A stretch of DNA of 10,228 bases from Syntrophaceae bacterium (GTDB lineage: Bacteria; Desulfobacterota; SM23-61). Location: NCBI GenBank assembly GCA_003154025.1, contig PMCE01000086.1, positions 5,233-15,460 on the forward strand, given 5' to 3'. Positions 1 to 6,622 of this stretch are shown here, piece by piece. The notes beneath the pieces were generated by a model that saw only the letters and a program-made list of their open reading frames with translations, made no database searches and was not told the DNA's origin. Position 1 is the stretch's first letter; each line of letters starts with the position of its first letter. Made by a program: the position numbers and the translations under genes.

Positions 1-1206
1 GAAATTCCGGAGCCCGTGGACCTGGCCGTGTTCATCGTCCCGGCGGAGAAGACGCTGGGACCCCTCCGGGAGTGCGCCGAGAAAAAAATTCCGGCCGTGG
101 TCATCGCCTCCGGGGGATATGCCGAAGTGGACCAGGCGGGGGCCCGTCTCCAGGAAGAGATCCTGAAGGTGGCCCGTTCCTCGGGGATGAGGATCATCGG
201 CCCGAACACGAGCGGCCTCACCAGCACGCCGGCCAAACTGACCACTACCTTCTTCCCCCTGGGAAAAGTGCGGCGGGGACCCGTCAGCTACATCGCCCAG
301 ACGGGCAACTTTGCCACCCACACCATGCGGTGGATCAACACGGCGGAGAGATTCGGCGTGGCCCGCGTCGCCGGGCTGGGAAACAAGATCGATATCGAAG
401 ACTCGGAAGTCCTGGACTACCTGGGCCGGGACCCGGAGACCAAGGCCGTCCTCATGTACGTGGAAGGGTTCCGCCAGCCCCGCCGCTTCCTGGAAGTGGC
501 CAAAAGGGTTACGAGGAAAAAGCCGGTCATTATTCTCAAAGGGGGGCGGACGAAAGCCGGGGCGGAGAGGGCCTTCTCCCACACCGCTTCCCTGGCCGGC
601 AACGAGGCCCTCTTCGACGGAGCCTTCCGGCAGGCGGGCATCGCCCGGCTGAGACGGTACGTCGACCTGGTCAACGTGGCCAAGGGGGTTGCCTTCCAGC
701 CTATACCCCAAGGGAGACGGGTGTCCGCCATGGCCCCTTCGGGAGCCCTGGGGGTCGTAGTGGCCGATGCCTGCGAATCCATGGGTTTGAAGATGGCCAG
801 CCATTCGGAGCCTACGGTGAAGAAGCTAAGAGAAGTGACCGCCTCCTGGGTGAACATCTCCAACCCGGTGGACATGTCGGCCGTCGTTTCCCAACTCGGT
901 CAGGTAGAAGGCAACCGGACGGTTGCCGAAACTCTCCTGCAGGATAAAGGGGGCGACGCACTGGTCGCCGTCCTTCTCGCGTCACCCCGGATTCCCGCCG
1001 AGGCCTATGGTTATCTCCCTGAACTGGCCAAGCGGTATCCACAGAAGCCAATCTACGTGAGCTTTACGGGGGATTACCAGGCCTACGCCCGGGCCAGGGA
1101 ATACCTGGAGGAACGCTCCATCCCCGTCTTCTACCCCCTGGAAGATATCTTTGAAATGCTCAACGTCCTGTGCTATTGCAGGGAGCAATTCGACCGGGGG
1201 GATTGA
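1..1206 (+). CDS. Acyl-CoA synthetase (ADP/NDP-forming), alpha module, 5' truncated by window
   Basis: Enzymes of this family convert an acyl-CoA plus ADP (or GDP) and phosphate to the free acid, CoA and ATP, so they conserve energy from acyl-CoA in the cytoplasm of anaerobes. The frame is open from base 1 (Glu-Ile-Pro-Glu-Pro-Val-Asp-Leu-Ala), which matches the end of the N-terminal CoA-binding domain, so the real start lies upstream; the GTG at 16 is not needed. Next come the succinyl-CoA-ligase-like domains. The Phe-Ser-His-Thr-Ala-Ser-Leu-Ala-Gly motif (His codon 580-582) corresponds to the phosphorylated histidine of the family. The protein ends in TGA at 1204-1206 right after the second ligase domain. 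No ATP-grasp (beta) module follows, so beta must be upstream, N-terminal or elsewhere. Substrate (acetyl-, succinyl-, branched or aryl-CoA) cannot be decided. Family assignment is secure. Confidence 0.9.
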   Translation, partial: EIPEPVDLAVFIVPAEKTLGPLRECAEKKIPAVVIASGGYAEVDQAGARLQEEILKVARSSGMRIIGPNTSGLTSTPAKLTTTFFPLGKVRRGPVSYIAQTGNFATHTMRWINTAERFGVARVAGLGNKIDIEDSEVLDYLGRDPETKAVLMYVEGFRQPRRFLEVAKRVTRKKPVIILKGGRTKAGAERAFSHTASLAGNEALFDGAFRQAGIARLRRYVDLVNVAKGVAFQPIPQGRRVSAMAPSGALGVVVADACESMGLKMASHSEPTVKKLREVTASWVNISNPVDMSAVVSQLGQVEGNRTVAETLLQDKGGDALVAVLLASPRIPAEAYGYLPELAKRYPQKPIYVSFTGDYQAYARAREYLEERSIPVFYPLEDIFEMLNVLCYCREQFDRGD

Positions 1207-1432
1207 CCTTCGGCAGGAATATCCTTGGCCAAGGTCGTGCTGCAGCCCTCCACCATAAAGAAGCAGAAGGCGCATGCGAATCCGTCCCTCCCGGACCCCC
1301 AGGGATCCTCGCCTCCCGGTGGCCGCCGATTAATTCCTGAAGAGCCCCGCCCTAATGCCCTAGCCGTCGCGATTATTTATTGCCTCTGGTAAGGACCTGG
1401 CTTGCCGGACCCTGACTTGGTGTGAGATTCTG

Positions 1433-1461
1433 TTGAAAATCAAGGGGGAGGGTTCTATACT
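1433..1461 (+). promoter_or_regulatory. Sigma70-type promoter of gdhA
   Basis: The -35 box TTGAAA (1433-1438) and -10 box TATACT (1456-1461) are separated by exactly 17 bases. Each differs from the consensus hexamer at a single position. Transcription would begin near 1468, about 75 bases before the gdhA ATG. This is the clearest promoter in the window and suggests gdhA is transcribed separately from the upstream CoA-synthetase gene. It is assigned by motif only. Confidence 0.7.
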
Positions 1462-1480
1462 GATTCCAATGAACGACGAA

Positions 1481-1495
1481 GCATGGCCGCCATGC
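1481..1495 (+). promoter_or_regulatory. Operator-like inverted repeat in the gdhA leader
   Basis: GCATGGC (1481-1487), one central base, then GCCATGC (1489-1495) form a perfect inverted repeat with 7-bp arms. It sits about 13 bases downstream of the predicted transcription start, a common place for a repressor site. It overlaps no gene. Which protein binds, if any, is unknown; chance occurrence is possible. Confidence 0.4.
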
Positions 1496-1497
1496 AA

Positions 1498-1515
1498 CCC
1501 TCCGGGAACGGAGGG
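1498..1515 (+). promoter_or_regulatory. Leader hairpin before the gdhA ribosome binding site
   Basis: CCCTCCG (1498-1504) pairs with CGGAGGG (1509-1515) around a GGAA loop, which fits the GNRA tetraloop pattern. The 7-bp stem ends 11 bases before the AAAAGGAGG ribosome binding site (1527-1535). The 5' arm contains CCCTCC, which could alternatively pair with the GGAGG of the ribosome binding site. The hairpin may therefore keep the site free or take part in a switch. The structure is visible; the regulatory role is inference. Confidence 0.45.
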
Positions 1516-1542
1516 AACTGATAGAGAAAAGGAGGATTTCGC

Positions 1543-2790
1543 ATGCCGGAATTGAATCCTTTCAAGATCGCTCAAGCCCAGCTGGATGTGGCCGCGGAGC
1601 GACTCGGCCTCGACCCGGCCACGCATGAGCTTCTGCGGTGGCCCCAGGTGGAGTTTCGGTTTACCCTTCCCGTGGAGATGGATGACGGGAAGATCAAAGT
1701 ATTTCACGGCTACCGGGTTCAGTACAATTCGTCCCGGGGCCCGACGAAGGGCGGGCTGCGGTGGCATCCCGCAGAAACCATCGACACGGTGCGGGCCCTG
1801 GCTGCCTGGATGACCTGGAAGACCGCGGTGGTCGACATCCCCCTAGGGGGCGGCAAGGGGGGAGTCACCTGCAACCCCAAAGAGATGTCCGAACGGGAAA
1901 AACAGCGCCTCGCCAGGGCCTACATGAGGGCCGCGGCGCGCATCCTGTCGGTCACCAAGGATGTCCCTGCTCCCGATGTGTACACCACCCCTCAGATCAT
2001 GGCCTGGATGATGGATGAATACGAGGTTATCGTGGGGCAGCACCACCCGGGGGTCATTACCGGAAAGCCGATTCCCCTGGGAGGGTCGGAGGGCCGGGGC
2101 GATGCCACCGCCCGCGGGGGTGTCTACGTTCTGCGGGAGGCGGGCAAGGTGCTGGGGATCGACCTGAAGGGCAAGACCATGGCCATCCAGGGGTTCGGCA
2201 ACGCCGGCCAGTTCGCCGCTCTCCTGGCGCACGAGATCCTGGGCCTGAAACTCGTGGCCGCTTCGGACTCCAAGGGGGGAATCTACAACCCTAAAGGGCT
2301 GGACCCCAAACAGGTGGTCGATTACAAACTGAAGAAGGGCAGTCTCCAGGGATTCCCCGGGGCGGAGGCCATCACCAACGAGCAGCTCCTGGAGCTGGAG
2401 GTGACCGTTCTCTTCCCCTCCGCCCTGGAAAGCGTGATCACGGAGGCCAACGCCTCCAAGATCAAATGCCGGATCTCCTGCGAGATGGCCAACGGGCCCA
2501 CGACGCCGGAAGCGGACGAGGTCCTGTACGCCAAAAACATCTTCGTACTTCCCGACTTTCTGGCCAACGCGGGCGGGGTGACCGTGTCGTACTTCGAGCA
2601 GGTGCAGAACACCTACAACTTCTACTGGCCCCTGGAGGAGGTTCACAAACGCCTGGATGAGAAGATGACCAAGGCCTTCCACGGGGTCTACCAGATGTAT
2701 CAGCGCGAAAAGGTTAACATGCGCCAGGCCGCTTACCTGGTTTCCGTAGCGCGGGTGGCGGAAGCGTGCAAGCTTCGGGGGTGGGTGTAG
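1543..2790 (+). CDS. gdhA: Glutamate dehydrogenase (Glu/Leu/Phe/Val dehydrogenase family)
   Basis: This cytoplasmic enzyme, normally a hexamer, catalyses reversible oxidative deamination of glutamate to 2-oxoglutarate and ammonia with NAD(P). The 415-residue length is typical of the small hexameric class. Substrate-domain motifs are Pro-Thr-Lys-Gly-Gly (Lys69), Thr-Trp-Lys-Thr (Lys93) and Gly-Gly-Gly-Lys-Gly-Gly (catalytic Lys105); the catalytic Asp is Asp145 in Val-Pro-Ala-Pro-Asp. The Rossmann motif Gly-Phe-Gly-Asn-Ala-Gly is at 217-222, followed by Ser-Asp-Ser at the end of the next strand, where cofactor choice is set. The family stretch [10 protein letters not shown] is at 316-325. From memory the sequence resembles Thermotoga and Pyrococcus enzymes more than the enterobacterial type. 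The ATG has an excellent ribosome binding site (AAAAGGAGG, 7-base spacing) and its own promoter. NAD versus NADP preference is not certain. Confidence 0.96.
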   Translation: MPELNPFKIAQAQLDVAAERLGLDPATHELLRWPQVEFRFTLPVEMDDGKIKVFHGYRVQYNSSRGPTKGGLRWHPAETIDTVRALAAWMTWKTAVVDIPLGGGKGGVTCNPKEMSEREKQRLARAYMRAAARILSVTKDVPAPDVYTTPQIMAWMMDEYEVIVGQHHPGVITGKPIPLGGSEGRGDATARGGVYVLREAGKVLGIDLKGKTMAIQGFGNAGQFAALLAHEILGLKLVAASDSKGGIYNPKGLDPKQVVDYKLKKGSLQGFPGAEAITNEQLLELEVTVLFPSALESVITEANASKIKCRISCEMANGPTTPEADEVLYAKNIFVLPDFLANAGGVTVSYFEQVQNTYNFYWPLEEVHKRLDEKMTKAFHGVYQMYQREKVNMRQAAYLVSVARVAEACKLRGWV

Positions 2791-2797
2791 AACGGAA

Positions 2798-2829
2798 GGG
2801 GCAAGGGGAAGATTTTCTCTTCTTGCCCC
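2798..2829 (+). terminator. Stem-loop after gdhA (terminator-like, no U-tract)
   Basis: Eight bases after the gdhA stop, GGGGCAA (2798-2804) pairs with TTGCCCC (2823-2829). Inside it GAAGA (2808-2812) pairs with TCTTC (2818-2822), with a GGG bulge on the left and a TTTTC loop. The 12 base pairs make a stable 3' hairpin, but no T-run follows. It is either a weak or Rho-assisted terminator, or a structure that protects the mRNA end. Confidence 0.45.
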
Positions 2830-2840
2830 CACAACGCGGC

Positions 2841-2980
2841 AAGCACCAAATTCTAAATCCCAAGCACCAAACAAATTCCAAACTCCAAGGATCCAATGTC
2901 CCAAACAAATACGGGCAGCTTCGTTTGGAATTTTAGTCATTGGAGCTTGGGTATTATTTGGGATTTGGAATTTGATGCTT
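2841..2980. repeat. AT-rich palindromic intergenic repeat, copy 1
   Basis: The outer arms 2841-2863 (beginning AAGCACCAAATTC) and 2958-2980 are inverted repeats matching at 21 of 23 positions. The interior is full of the short words CCAAATTC, CCAAAC and their complements, so nearly the whole 140 bp could fold into one long imperfect hairpin. Base composition is far more AT-rich than the flanking genes. A second copy lies at 5420-5546. No coding frame is credible here. It resembles a REP/MITE-like non-coding element; any mobility is inference. Confidence 0.75.
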
Positions 2981-3050
2981 GGGGCTTCATTTACCATCCC
3001 AAGGGGTAGGCCTTCCCGCTTCCTTATGCTCTTGCCGAAAGGGCACTGAA

Positions 3051-5339
3051 ATGAACGACGGTTGGGACATCTTCAAAATTTACCGGCTGATCCGGAAGAA
3101 GAACCAGTATCCCCATCTGCTGGGGCTGATGAACCTCACCTTCATGGAGATTCTGGAGCAACGGGGAATCATCAGCCGGGATGCTCTCTACCAGAAGGCA
3201 CTGGTCCAGTTGAAGTCCGACCGGCTGCCGGAGACGGAGGATAACCGGCAGGAGTATGTGGAGGCATTGACCGACGCCTATTTCGCCAACTCCTTCCCCC
3301 CGGGGGAGATTGAAAGCTACATCAACCTGGCCCGGAAGAGGGACCGGGCCCAGACCCTGAGCATGGTGGTCAACCGGGACCAGGCCACCGCCATGGAGGT
3401 CTTCAAAGCCCTCCGGGAATTCTGCGAAATTCCCAAGGGGGAAGTGTATATTTCCCCGGAGGAAGCCGTGGGAATCCGGGTGGCCTTGATCAGCCGGTTC
3501 ATCTCCAATCAGCTCCCCTTCATCAGCCTGGCCAAGAATTACATCACCATCCGGGACATGGACCAGATCCTGCCGCGATGCCTGTGGAGCCGGAGGAGGC
3601 CGGGACGGATGGGGGGAAAGGCCGCGGGGATGCTCCTGGCGTACAAGATCCTCCTCCCCTTCCTGGAGAAGCACGACCCGGAGCTGGAAGAGTACATCCG
3701 GGTCCCGGACACCTGGTACCTGAACTCGGGGGTCTTCTCCGAGTTCCTGGACCGGAACAACCTGTATCTCTTTCACACCTTCAAGTACAAAAACCGGGAG
3801 GAGATCGACCGCGAGTTCACCCACGTCGAAGAGAAGTTCAGGTATGCCACCTTCGCGCCGGAAGTGATCGACGATTTCCGCCGGATCCTGGAAGAGATCG
3901 GCGAGCATCCCATCATCATCCGCTCCTCGAGCCTCCTGGAGGACAATTTTGGCCTGGCTTTTTCCGGGAAGTATCTCTCTGTCTTCCTGACCAACCAGGG
4001 CGACCTGGAGAGCCGGCTGAGCAGCTTCATCGGCGGGCTGAAACGGGTCTTCGCCAGCACCTTCGGGCCGGACCCCATCCTCTACCGCATGGACCACGGG
4101 CTTCTGGATTTCGACGAACGCATGGCCATGGTGGTCCAGAAGGTCGTGGGCCGGAGGTTCGGGGATTATTTCTTTCCCTTTGTTTCGGGGGTCCTCTTCT
4201 CCCGCAACGTCTATGCCTGGAACCCCAAGATCCGGAAGGAAGAAGGGTTGGGGCGTCTGGTCATGGGGCTGGGGACGCGGGCCGTGGACCGGGTGGGTTC
4301 GGACTACCCGCGCATGGTCCCCTTCAGCCATCCCCTGCTGCGGCCGGAGGTGACCGCCGGCCAGATCAAAAAGTATTCTCAGAGGCAGGTGGACGTCCTC
4401 AACCTGAAGACCGGCCAGATGGAGACGGCGGACTTCCGCACCCTGAAAGAGCAGGTCGACCACCCCGACCTCTTCTATGCCGTCTCGGTGAACCGGGACG
4501 GTCACCTGAGTCCTCCCCTGTTCAAAGGCCAGGACCTGAGCGGAGGGGACCTCTGCATCACCTTCGAAAATTTCCTGGAAAAGGCCCCCTTCGTCCGGCT
4601 GGCCAGGAGAATTCTCTCCAAGATCGAATCCGCCTACGGGCGACCGGTGGATATGGAATTTGCCTGGGATGACAACAAATTCTACCTCCTCCAGTGCCGG
4701 TCCCTCTCCACCCGGAAGGAACTGGAACGGGTGAGGATCCCCGAAGACATTCCCCGGGAGCGGGTTCTCTTCACGACCCGGTCGGGGCTCGCCAACTGCA
4801 TCGTGACGAACGTGGAGTACATGGTATACGTGAACCCCCGGGCCTACGACCTCCTCCTCACCTATCAAGAGAAGATGGAGATCGCCAGCGTGGTGAACCT
4901 GCTCAACAAGGTCCTGGCGGAGAAACGCTTTGCCCTCATGGGTCCGGGCCGGTGGGGGAGCAACGACATCAACCTGGGGGTCAAGGTCACCTACGCGAAC
5001 ATCAATAAGGCCAGGCTCCTGGTGGAGGTGGCCTTCGCCAAGGAGGGATATACCCCGGAGGTCTCCTACGGAACCCACTTCTTCCAGGACCTGGTGGAAG
5101 CCGATATCGTGATCGTTCCCCTCTTCCCGGATGACCCCGGGTTCATCCTGAACGAGCCTTTTCTCCTCAACAGCGAAAACTCCCTCGCCCGGGTGGCCCC
5201 GGAAGTCAAGGACTGCGAAGGAATCGTCCGGGTCATCCATCTGCCCTCGGCGTGCGGCGGCGATTTCCTTCAGGTGTACCTGGATGCCGACTCTCAGAGA
5301 GGGGTGGGCTTCTTCGGTCCCAGGGAGGAGGAAGGGTAG
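3051..5339 (+). CDS. PEP/pyruvate-binding (PPDK_N) domain protein with conserved C-terminal domain, function unknown
   Basis: This 762-residue soluble protein carries the ATP-grasp domain of PEP synthase and pyruvate phosphate dikinase at roughly residues 185-555. Motifs are Gly-Gly-Lys-Ala-Ala-Gly (188-193), Arg-Ser-Ser-Ser-Leu-Leu-Glu-Asp (291-298), Met-Ala-Met-Val-Val-Gln-Lys (358-364) and a closing Leu-Leu-Gln-Cys-Arg-Ser (547-552). The phosphohistidine swivel and TIM-barrel PEP domains of true PEP synthases are absent. Instead there is a C-terminal domain (about 560-760) with Met-Gly-Pro-Gly-Arg-Trp-Gly-Ser (630-637) and Ser-Tyr-Gly-Thr-His-Phe-Phe-Gln-Asp-Leu (672-681). The N-terminal 180 residues are helical and unassigned. 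The start is the ATG at 3051 (Met-Asn-Asp-Gly-Trp-Asp), with a modest AAAGGG upstream; an in-frame TTG at 2979 lies inside the repeat and is rejected. ATP-dependent phosphotransfer is plausible, but substrate and role are unknown. Confidence 0.85.
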   Translation: MNDGWDIFKIYRLIRKKNQYPHLLGLMNLTFMEILEQRGIISRDALYQKALVQLKSDRLPETEDNRQEYVEALTDAYFANSFPPGEIESYINLARKRDRAQTLSMVVNRDQATAMEVFKALREFCEIPKGEVYISPEEAVGIRVALISRFISNQLPFISLAKNYITIRDMDQILPRCLWSRRRPGRMGGKAAGMLLAYKILLPFLEKHDPELEEYIRVPDTWYLNSGVFSEFLDRNNLYLFHTFKYKNREEIDREFTHVEEKFRYATFAPEVIDDFRRILEEIGEHPIIIRSSSLLEDNFGLAFSGKYLSVFLTNQGDLESRLSSFIGGLKRVFASTFGPDPILYRMDHGLLDFDERMAMVVQKVVGRRFGDYFFPFVSGVLFSRNVYAWNPKIRKEEGLGRLVMGLGTRAVDRVGSDYPRMVPFSHPLLRPEVTAGQIKKYSQRQVDVLNLKTGQMETADFRTLKEQVDHPDLFYAVSVNRDGHLSPPLFKGQDLSGGDLCITFENFLEKAPFVRLARRILSKIESAYGRPVDMEFAWDDNKFYLLQCRSLSTRKELERVRIPEDIPRERVLFTTRSGLANCIVTNVEYMVYVNPRAYDLLLTYQEKMEIASVVNLLNKVLAEKRFALMGPGRWGSNDINLGVKVTYANINKARLLVEVAFAKEGYTPEVSYGTHFFQDLVEADIVIVPLFPDDPGFILNEPFLLNSENSLARVAPEVKDCEGIVRVIHLPSACGGDFLQVYLDADSQRGVGFFGPREEEG

Positions 5340-5343
5340 GGGC

Positions 5344-5360
5344 CTTGCCCACCGGGCAAG
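5344..5360 (+). terminator. Hairpin directly after the PPDK_N-domain gene
   Basis: CTTGCCC (5344-5350) pairs with GGGCAAG (5354-5360) around a three-base loop, starting five bases after the TAG stop. The sequence after it (AGTTTGGCGGTTTGG) is only weakly T-rich. It is a possible intrinsic terminator with an imperfect tail. Confidence 0.45.
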
Positions 5361-5419
5361 AGTTTGGCGGTTTGGAAAAACTGCTTTCCGTTCACCCTTG
5401 GAGTCAAATTCCAAGCACC

Positions 5420-5546
5420 AAGCACCAAATTCCAAATAAACACTAAGTTTCCAATTTCCTAAATTCCAAACCCGGAACCGGCCATTCGGTAGCTGTTTGA
5501 GAAATTGGGACATTGGAATTTGGAATTTATTTGGGATTTGGCGCTT
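5420..5546. repeat. AT-rich palindromic intergenic repeat, copy 2
   Basis: The outer arms 5420-5440 (again starting AAGCACCAAATTC) and 5526-5546 are inverted repeats matching at 19 of 21 positions. Inner words CCAATTTCC, CCAAATAAA and GGAATTTGG repeat the same vocabulary as copy 1. The centre (about 5470-5500, GGAACCGGCC...) is different and more GC-rich. Like copy 1 it lies just 3' of a gene, in the gap before the next start. Direct extra copies of AAGCACCA at 5413-5427 suggest slippage. Confidence 0.75.
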
Positions 5547-5595
5547 ATGCAATCGTCCATAGAACCTCTGCAAAAGGCTAAGCAGATCCCTCGCC

Positions 5596-6546
5596 ATGAC
5601 TGAAGTAATCCAATTCATCATCCAACACGCGTATTCCTTGGTGTTTATCTCGGTTCTGGCCGACCAGATCGGGGTACCGTTGCCGTCCTCCGCGATGCTC
5701 TTAGCCGCCGGAACTCTGGCCGGGCAGGGATGGATTCATTTCCTCCCGGCGTTCCTTCTCGGAGTCGCCGCCGCGGTGGCGAGTAATGTCATTTGGTATT
5801 GGATCGGCTGGAGAAGGGGGGGAGCGGTGTTATCCCTCCTCTGCCGCATTTCCCTGAATCCGGACTCCTGCGTGCGCAACACGGCTGCCCTTTTTTCCCG
5901 TTACGGGGCGCGTTCGCTTCTGGTGGCCAAATTCCTCCCGGGCTTCGGCACCATTGCCCCTCCCCTGGCGGGGATCGTCCGGATGCCCCTGGCGTCGTTC
6001 CTGATCTACGATGGTTTAGGGGCGGGAATCTGGGTCGGGAGCCTGATCGGGGTCGGGTATGCCTTCAGCTATGAGATCGAAGCTCTGTTCGGGTCGGCCC
6101 TGAAGATGGGCTCCCTTTTTGGGGTGGCTTTATTGGGAGGGCTGGGCATCTTCATAGGCTGGAAATATGTCCAGCGCCGCAATTTTCTGCGCCAACTGCG
6201 GATGGCGCGGATTCGCGCCGAGGAGTTGAAAGAGAAGATAGACCGCGGCGAGGACCTAATGATCTTCGATGTCCGCCATCCCCTGGAATTTCATGCGGAC
6301 CCCCAGGTCATTCCGGGAGCTGTCTACGCCCCCTTGGAGGGATGGAAGGAGGAGGATTACTCCCGACTCAAAGACAAGGAAGTCATTGTTTACTGCGGTT
6401 GACCCGAGGAGGCATCCAGCGCCGGGGCGGCGCTGCAATTGAGGCAAAGAGGAGTCCTCCGGGTACGCCCCCTCGAGGGGGGGTTCAAAGAATGGAAAGC
6501 GAGGGAGTATCCGGTAACAACCGCAAAAGGCATAGAGCAAAGATAA
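5596..6546 (+). CDS. DedA-family membrane protein fused to a rhodanese domain; probable selenoprotein (in-frame UGA at codon 269)
   Basis: Residues 1-190 form a DedA/SNARE-associated integral membrane domain with several hydrophobic segments and the family core Phe-Ser-Arg-Tyr-Gly ... Ala-Lys-Phe-Leu-Pro-Gly-Phe (100-117). A basic linker (191-206) leads to a cytoplasmic rhodanese (sulfurtransferase-like) domain with Asp-Val-Arg-His-Pro-Leu-Glu-Phe (225-232). The frame meets TGA at 6400-6402 just after Tyr-Cys-Gly, then runs 47 more codons in the same frame to TAA. That tail reads as a proper rhodanese end (Val-Arg-Pro-Leu-Glu-Gly-Gly-Phe-Lys-Glu-Trp ... Tyr-Pro-Val). Homologues I recall have Tyr-Cys-Ser-Cys-Pro-Asn-Glu-Ala-Ser at this loop, so TGA replaces the second Cys. 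A SECIS-like hairpin follows. I annotate Cys267-x-Sec269, 316 residues. If UGA is a true stop, the product ends at 6402 with a broken domain. The ATG start lacks a clear ribosome binding site. Confidence 0.7.
6402..6464 (+). promoter_or_regulatory. Candidate bacterial SECIS element downstream of the UGA codon
   Basis: CAGCGCC (6417-6423) pairs perfectly with GGCGCTG (6429-6435) around the loop GGGGC. The loop begins 21 bases after the UGA, close to the 18 I count for E. coli fdhF, and has G in its first two positions as expected for bacterial SECIS loops. An outer stem pairs 6402-6410 (ACCCGAGGA) with 6455-6464 (TCCTCCGGGT, one bulged C), starting at the A of the UGA itself. The element lies inside the coding frame, as bacterial SECIS elements do. 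Whether SelB recognises it is untested. Confidence 0.6.
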
Positions 6547-6549
6547 AAC

Positions 6550-6577
6550 GGTTTCAAGTTTCAGGTTTCAAGTTTCG
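6550..6577. repeat. Tandem duplication of a 14-bp unit
   Basis: GGTTTCAAGTTTCA (6550-6563) is followed directly by GGTTTCAAGTTTCG (6564-6577), matching at 13 of 14 positions. It sits in the gap between the convergent DedA-rhodanese gene and korC, four bases after the TAA. GTTTCAAG-type tracts are low-complexity and are not coding here. Confidence 0.6.
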
Positions 6578-6602
6578 AGCGGTTAGCAGAAAAGAAAACC
6601 TC

Positions 6603-6622
6603 GGAAGTCGATTCCGACTTCC
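6603..6622 (-). terminator. Terminator-like hairpin of the kor operon (possibly bidirectional)
   Basis: GGAAGTCG (6603-6610) and CGACTTCC (6615-6622) form a perfect 8-bp stem with a 4-base loop. Read on the minus strand it lies 25 bases beyond the korC stop and is followed by GAGGTTTTCTTTTC, a T-rich tail offset by four bases. On the plus strand it could also end the DedA-rhodanese transcript. Position between two convergent genes supports a terminator role. Confidence 0.55.

Larger units (their letters stand above)
1207..1542 (+). other. Intergenic leader between CoA-synthetase gene and gdhA
   Basis: This 336-bp gap has no convincing gene. It opens with a 12-bp perfect palindrome, CCTTGGCCAAGG (1223-1234), 16 bases after the upstream stop; no T-run follows it, so I do not call a terminator. 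The second half holds the gdhA promoter (1433-1461), a 7-bp-arm inverted repeat (1481-1495), a hairpin (1498-1515) and the gdhA ribosome binding site (1527-1535). About 75 bases of leader are predicted between the likely transcription start and the ATG. Confidence 0.7.

Noticed and set aside
1223..1234. CCTTGGCCAAGG palindrome as a terminator for the CoA-synthetase gene
   Set aside because: There is no loop and no T-run; it may be chance.
2841..2980. CRISPR-like repeats (CCAAATTC words)
   Set aside because: Words are irregularly spaced, part of one fold-back palindrome, with no regular spacers and no cas genes.
1843..2997. 384-codon minus-strand open frame opposite gdhA
   Set aside because: It is a shadow of gdhA and runs through the non-coding repeat.
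2979..3050. Upstream TTG start at 2979 extending the PPDK_N-domain protein by 24 residues
   Set aside because: It overlaps the end of the palindromic repeat, has no ribosome site, and the ATG at 3051 gives a natural N-terminus.
3024..5621. 865-codon open frame on the minus strand opposite the PPDK_N-domain gene
   Set aside because: It is a compositional shadow of a GC-rich gene, spans a repeat, and its protein has no recognisable domain; the plus frame has clear motifs.
5596..6402. DedA-rhodanese as a simple nonsense-mutated pseudogene
   Set aside because: Not excluded, but less favoured: the frame beyond TGA is intact for 47 conserved-looking codons, TGA sits exactly at a Cys position and a SECIS-like hairpin follows.
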